In this document: positions 62,050 to 64,000 of the stretch, in pieces
How positions within the stretch are numbered: position 1 is the first letter of the stretch
How the letters are laid out: each line of letters starts with the position of its first letter
Assembly (NCBI GenBank): GCA_021740625.1
Contig: JAIOZK010000018.1
Coordinates: forward strand, 24,939-88,938
Length of the DNA: 64,000 bases
Source of the DNA: Bacteroidales bacterium
GTDB taxonomy: Bacteria > Bacteroidota > Bacteroidia > Bacteroidales > JAIOZK01
Direction of reading: 5' to 3'
Notes under the pieces: model-generated
The model's input: the letters and a program-made list of their open reading frames with translations, nothing else
The model's database searches: none
Told to the model about the DNA's origin: nothing
Made by a program: the position numbers and the translations under genes

Positions 62050-63030
62050 ATGCTGAAAATTAAAAAGATAGGAGTTTTAACCTCGGGAGGAGATGCCCCC
62101 GGGATGAATGCTGCAGTGAGAGCCATCGTGAGGACGGCCATCAAAAATGAACTGGAAATATTTGGGATCATCAATGGATACCAGGGGCTGATCACAGGTG
62201 ATTTCAAGAAAATGGACCGGACATCGGTTGCCAACATCCTTCAGCGGGGGGGAACCATGTTGAAAACAGCCAGGAGCGAAGAATTCAGAACCCATGCAGG
62301 CAGAAAGAAAGCCCATGCGGAATTGAAACGACACAAGATCGATGCGCTTGTTGTAATCGGCGGAGATGGTACTTTTACCGGCGCCAAAATCTTTGAAGAA
62401 GAATTCAGCTTCCCGATGATCGGATTGCCCGGGACCATCGACAACGACCTTTTTGGCACGGATTTCACCATCGGTTTTGATACCGCCATCAACAATGTGG
62501 TACAGGCGGTGGATAAGATCCGTGATACGGCAGCCGCCCACGACCGCCTCTTCCTGGTGGAAGTGATGGGAAGGGATGCGGGTTTCATTGCATTGCGCAG
62601 CGGCATTGCAGGAGGAGCAGAAGACATACTTGTCCCGGAGACAAAAACCTACATCAACAGCCTGATCGATAAATTGAAAAACGACAGGAGAAAGAATAAG
62701 AAGTCGGGCATTGTCATTGTATCAGAAGGGGATGATTTTGGCGGCGCCTATGATGTGGCAGAAGAAATTAAAAAGCGTTTCGATCATTTCGACATCCGGG
62801 TTACCATCCTTGGGCATATCCAACGCGGAGGTCCGCCTACCTGCGGCGACCGCGTGCTGGCAAGCACACTGGGCTACGAATCTGTGATGGCACTTCTAAA
62901 AGGCAAAAGCGGTGTGATGGTCGGACAGGTAGATAACAAGATCGCATTTACGCCTTTCGAAAAAGCCATCAAACAGCACCAGAAGATGAACAAGCATTTG
63001 CTGGAGATCGCACGGGTGCTTTCGTTGTAA
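62050..63030 (+). CDS. pfkA: 6-phosphofructokinase, ATP type
   Basis: A 326-residue glycolytic enzyme converting fructose 6-phosphate to fructose 1,6-bisphosphate. Key motifs: TSGGDAPGMNAAVRA (11-25), GGDGTFTGA (104-112) with Gly107 in place of the Asp that marks pyrophosphate enzymes, and PGTIDND (127-133) with Gly rather than Lys, which also indicates ATP use. VEVMGRDAGFIAL and GHIQRGGPP complete the active site. It is probably co-transcribed with the methyltransferase gene. Confidence 0.96.
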   Translation: MLKIKKIGVLTSGGDAPGMNAAVRAIVRTAIKNELEIFGIINGYQGLITGDFKKMDRTSVANILQRGGTMLKTARSEEFRTHAGRKKAHAELKRHKIDALVVIGGDGTFTGAKIFEEEFSFPMIGLPGTIDNDLFGTDFTIGFDTAINNVVQAVDKIRDTAAAHDRLFLVEVMGRDAGFIALRSGIAGGAEDILVPETKTYINSLIDKLKNDRRKNKKSGIVIVSEGDDFGGAYDVAEEIKKRFDHFDIRVTILGHIQRGGPPTCGDRVLASTLGYESVMALLKGKSGVMVGQVDNKIAFTPFEKAIKQHQKMNKHLLEIARVLSL

Positions 63031-63050
63031 TTTTAAATCGTTCATTCGAT

Positions 63051-63132
63051 AATCGCCAATCGCTCAATCGTTAAATTAATTTTATTCAATTGCCCGATTA
63101 AACGATTGCACGATGTAGCGATGTAGCGATTT
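63051..63132. repeat. AATCG-rich imperfect inverted repeat after pfkA
   Basis: Left part AATCGCCAATCGCTCAATCG and right part ACGATTGCACGATGTAGCGA are roughly complementary, with an 8-bp duplicated GATGTAGC on the right. It may act as a terminator for pfkA. No gene was found in 63031-63400. Confidence 0.55.
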
Positions 63133-63160
63133 GGGGGGCTCACAAAAATTTTCGGATAAG

Positions 63161-63263
63161 ATTAACCACAATGCACACAGAGAAATTCACATAGGGCACA
63201 GGATCAATTCTGAAATACATTCGATTGCTATACTATTTTGCTCTGTGTTCTCTGTGCTTAAGT
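63161..63263. repeat. CACAGAGAA-type dispersed repeat, imperfect inverted pair
   Basis: GCACACAGAGAAATTCACA on the left and CTCTGTGTTCTCTGTGC on the right, about 60 bases apart. The wording resembles repeats widespread between Bacteroidota genes. Pairing is partial. Confidence 0.45.
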
Positions 63264-63400
63264 TCTGTTCAATGTCATTCGAAAATAAACACAGTTTTTT
63301 ATCATCACTCAGAATTTTCCATTCATTACTAAACATGCAGGAAATACAAGCTTTCATTGAGTTTCAGAAATATAAAATTTTTACAGGTTCTTAATTAAAT

Positions 63401-64000
63401 TTATTGCTTTGCTATTTTAACTAATTCAACCCTCCTGTTCTGTGATCTTCCATCTTCATCTTCATTGCTGGCCACAGGAGCCAGTGGGCCTACTCCATAG
63501 GATGTAAGTCTGTCCGCAGAAATCCCTTTTTCGGAAGTCAAAAACCTAGTCACAGCCTCAGCACGCCTCTTTGACAAGTCCATGTTGTGCTCCATACTTC
63601 CGGTAGCATCTGTATGCCCCACAACGCATAGGTTAAGACCGGGGTTTTGCTCCAGAAGTTTGGCTATCTCATCAAGCGTGGATTCAGACTTTTCCTGAAT
63701 CACAGCTTTATCCGTATCGAAATGGATCCCATAGATTCGAACAGTTCCCTTTTTATTAATATCATTTGCCATTGTTTCGGCATCTATTTCCACTTTCACC
63801 TTGCCGGTCTCCATGGGCTTTTCTTCCACAACCTGAAGTGCTGTAGCAGGATGTTTATCTCCCCTCAGCACGGTATGTGCTGAAACATACACATCACCTT
63901 CTGAATCAGAAAGCCTCGCAAGAAAGTAGTGGTAATCTTTGCCGCGGAAAAAATCCTTGCTTCCGTCAATGTTTATATCGTAATCCCAATACAACCAAAG
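63401..64000 (-). CDS. OmpA-family protein, N-terminus beyond window edge
   Basis: The C-terminal 199 codons of an outer-membrane or periplasmic protein. The OmpA peptidoglycan-binding domain (last 120 residues) has IYGIHFDTDKAVIQEKSEST, VVGHTDATGSMEHNMDLSKR, RRAEAVTRFL and a final GRSQNRRVEL, all standard. Upstream residues (SEGDVYVSAHTVLRGD) suggest a further domain. The frame remains open to the window end with no true start, so the gene is partial. Confidence 0.9.
   Translation of the reverse strand, partial: LWLYWDYDINIDGSKDFFRGKDYHYFLARLSDSEGDVYVSAHTVLRGDKHPATALQVVEEKPMETGKVKVEIDAETMANDINKKGTVRIYGIHFDTDKAVIQEKSESTLDEIAKLLEQNPGLNLCVVGHTDATGSMEHNMDLSKRRAEAVTRFLTSEKGISADRLTSYGVGPLAPVASNEDEDGRSQNRRVELVKIAKQ

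Noticed and set aside
1..64000. tRNA, rRNA or riboswitch genes
   Set aside because: I looked for cloverleaf-type sequences and known leader motifs and saw none that I could support by eye; a covariance-model search would settle it.

Overview
The window reads as a chromosomal segment of a Bacteroidota bacterium, probably an environmental member of the Bacteroidales/Marinilabiliales side of the phylum. The evidence is the promoter style (TAnnTTTG -7 boxes, several with an upstream TTTG about 20 bases away, and few Shine-Dalgarno sites), secreted proteins ending in type IX secretion (T9SS) sorting domains, an alternative complex III, and families largely confined to the phylum (DUF4492, DUF3341, DUF4920). 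The respiratory genes point to an aerobic or facultatively aerobic organism. No rRNA, tRNA, CRISPR array, phage or intact transposase gene was seen.

Layout. 1-1655: branched-chain aminotransferase (cut by the window edge) and a DUF554 membrane protein, both on the minus strand. 1856-7858: a T9SS-secreted Asp-box protein, htpG, and a lemA/TPM/TPM operon. 8137-27771: a respiratory block of about 20 kb holding alternative complex III (actABCDEF), a fused ResB-CcsA cytochrome c maturation protein, a UbiA-like membrane protein, a SlyD-like FKBP with a metal-binding tail, a small cytochrome c, a DUF4920 lipoprotein, Sco, an A2-type caa3 oxidase (subunits I, III, IV, II) and heme O synthase. A RidA-family gene with two in-frame stop codons follows directly. 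28260-34393: P5C dehydrogenase, a hypothetical secreted protein, and a cytochrome bd operon (DUF4492, cydA, cydB and a 40-residue single-helix ORF) with a perfect palindrome just upstream of its -7 box.

34579-46992: secreted and surface proteins. Two large T9SS substrates share a PKD plus adhesion-like C-terminal module. A minus-strand group holds a beta-barrel protein, a thioredoxin-like protein, another T9SS protein and a lipoprotein; a plus-strand PD40 lipoprotein ends the section. 47140-50248: RsmE, a DUF4159 protein and a DUF2079 membrane protein. 50554-52410: an aspartase with an N-terminal cyclic-nucleotide-binding-type domain. 52591-55248: an AT-rich islet with an Mrr-type nuclease, a small membrane protein, a frameshifted remnant and a repeat-rich stretch. 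55249-64000: EF-G, a DEAD-box helicase, a transglutaminase-like protein, a MazG-like pyrophosphohydrolase, a THUMP RNA methyltransferase, phosphofructokinase and an OmpA-family protein cut by the window edge.

Functionally, the 8-28 kb block describes a route from quinol through complex III and cytochrome c to caa3 oxidase, together with factors for heme c attachment, copper delivery and heme O synthesis. The separate bd oxidase operon gives a high-affinity bypass. Intergenic regions carry four copies of an inverted-repeat element built on GAGCGAAGTCGA, one of them inside a 131-bp MITE-like element, and three arrays of 7-bp tandem repeats. The best leads for something little described are the aspartase fusion, the small ORF and palindrome at the cyd operon, the DUF4920/SlyD-like proteins within the oxidase assembly genes, and the RidA gene with two stops.
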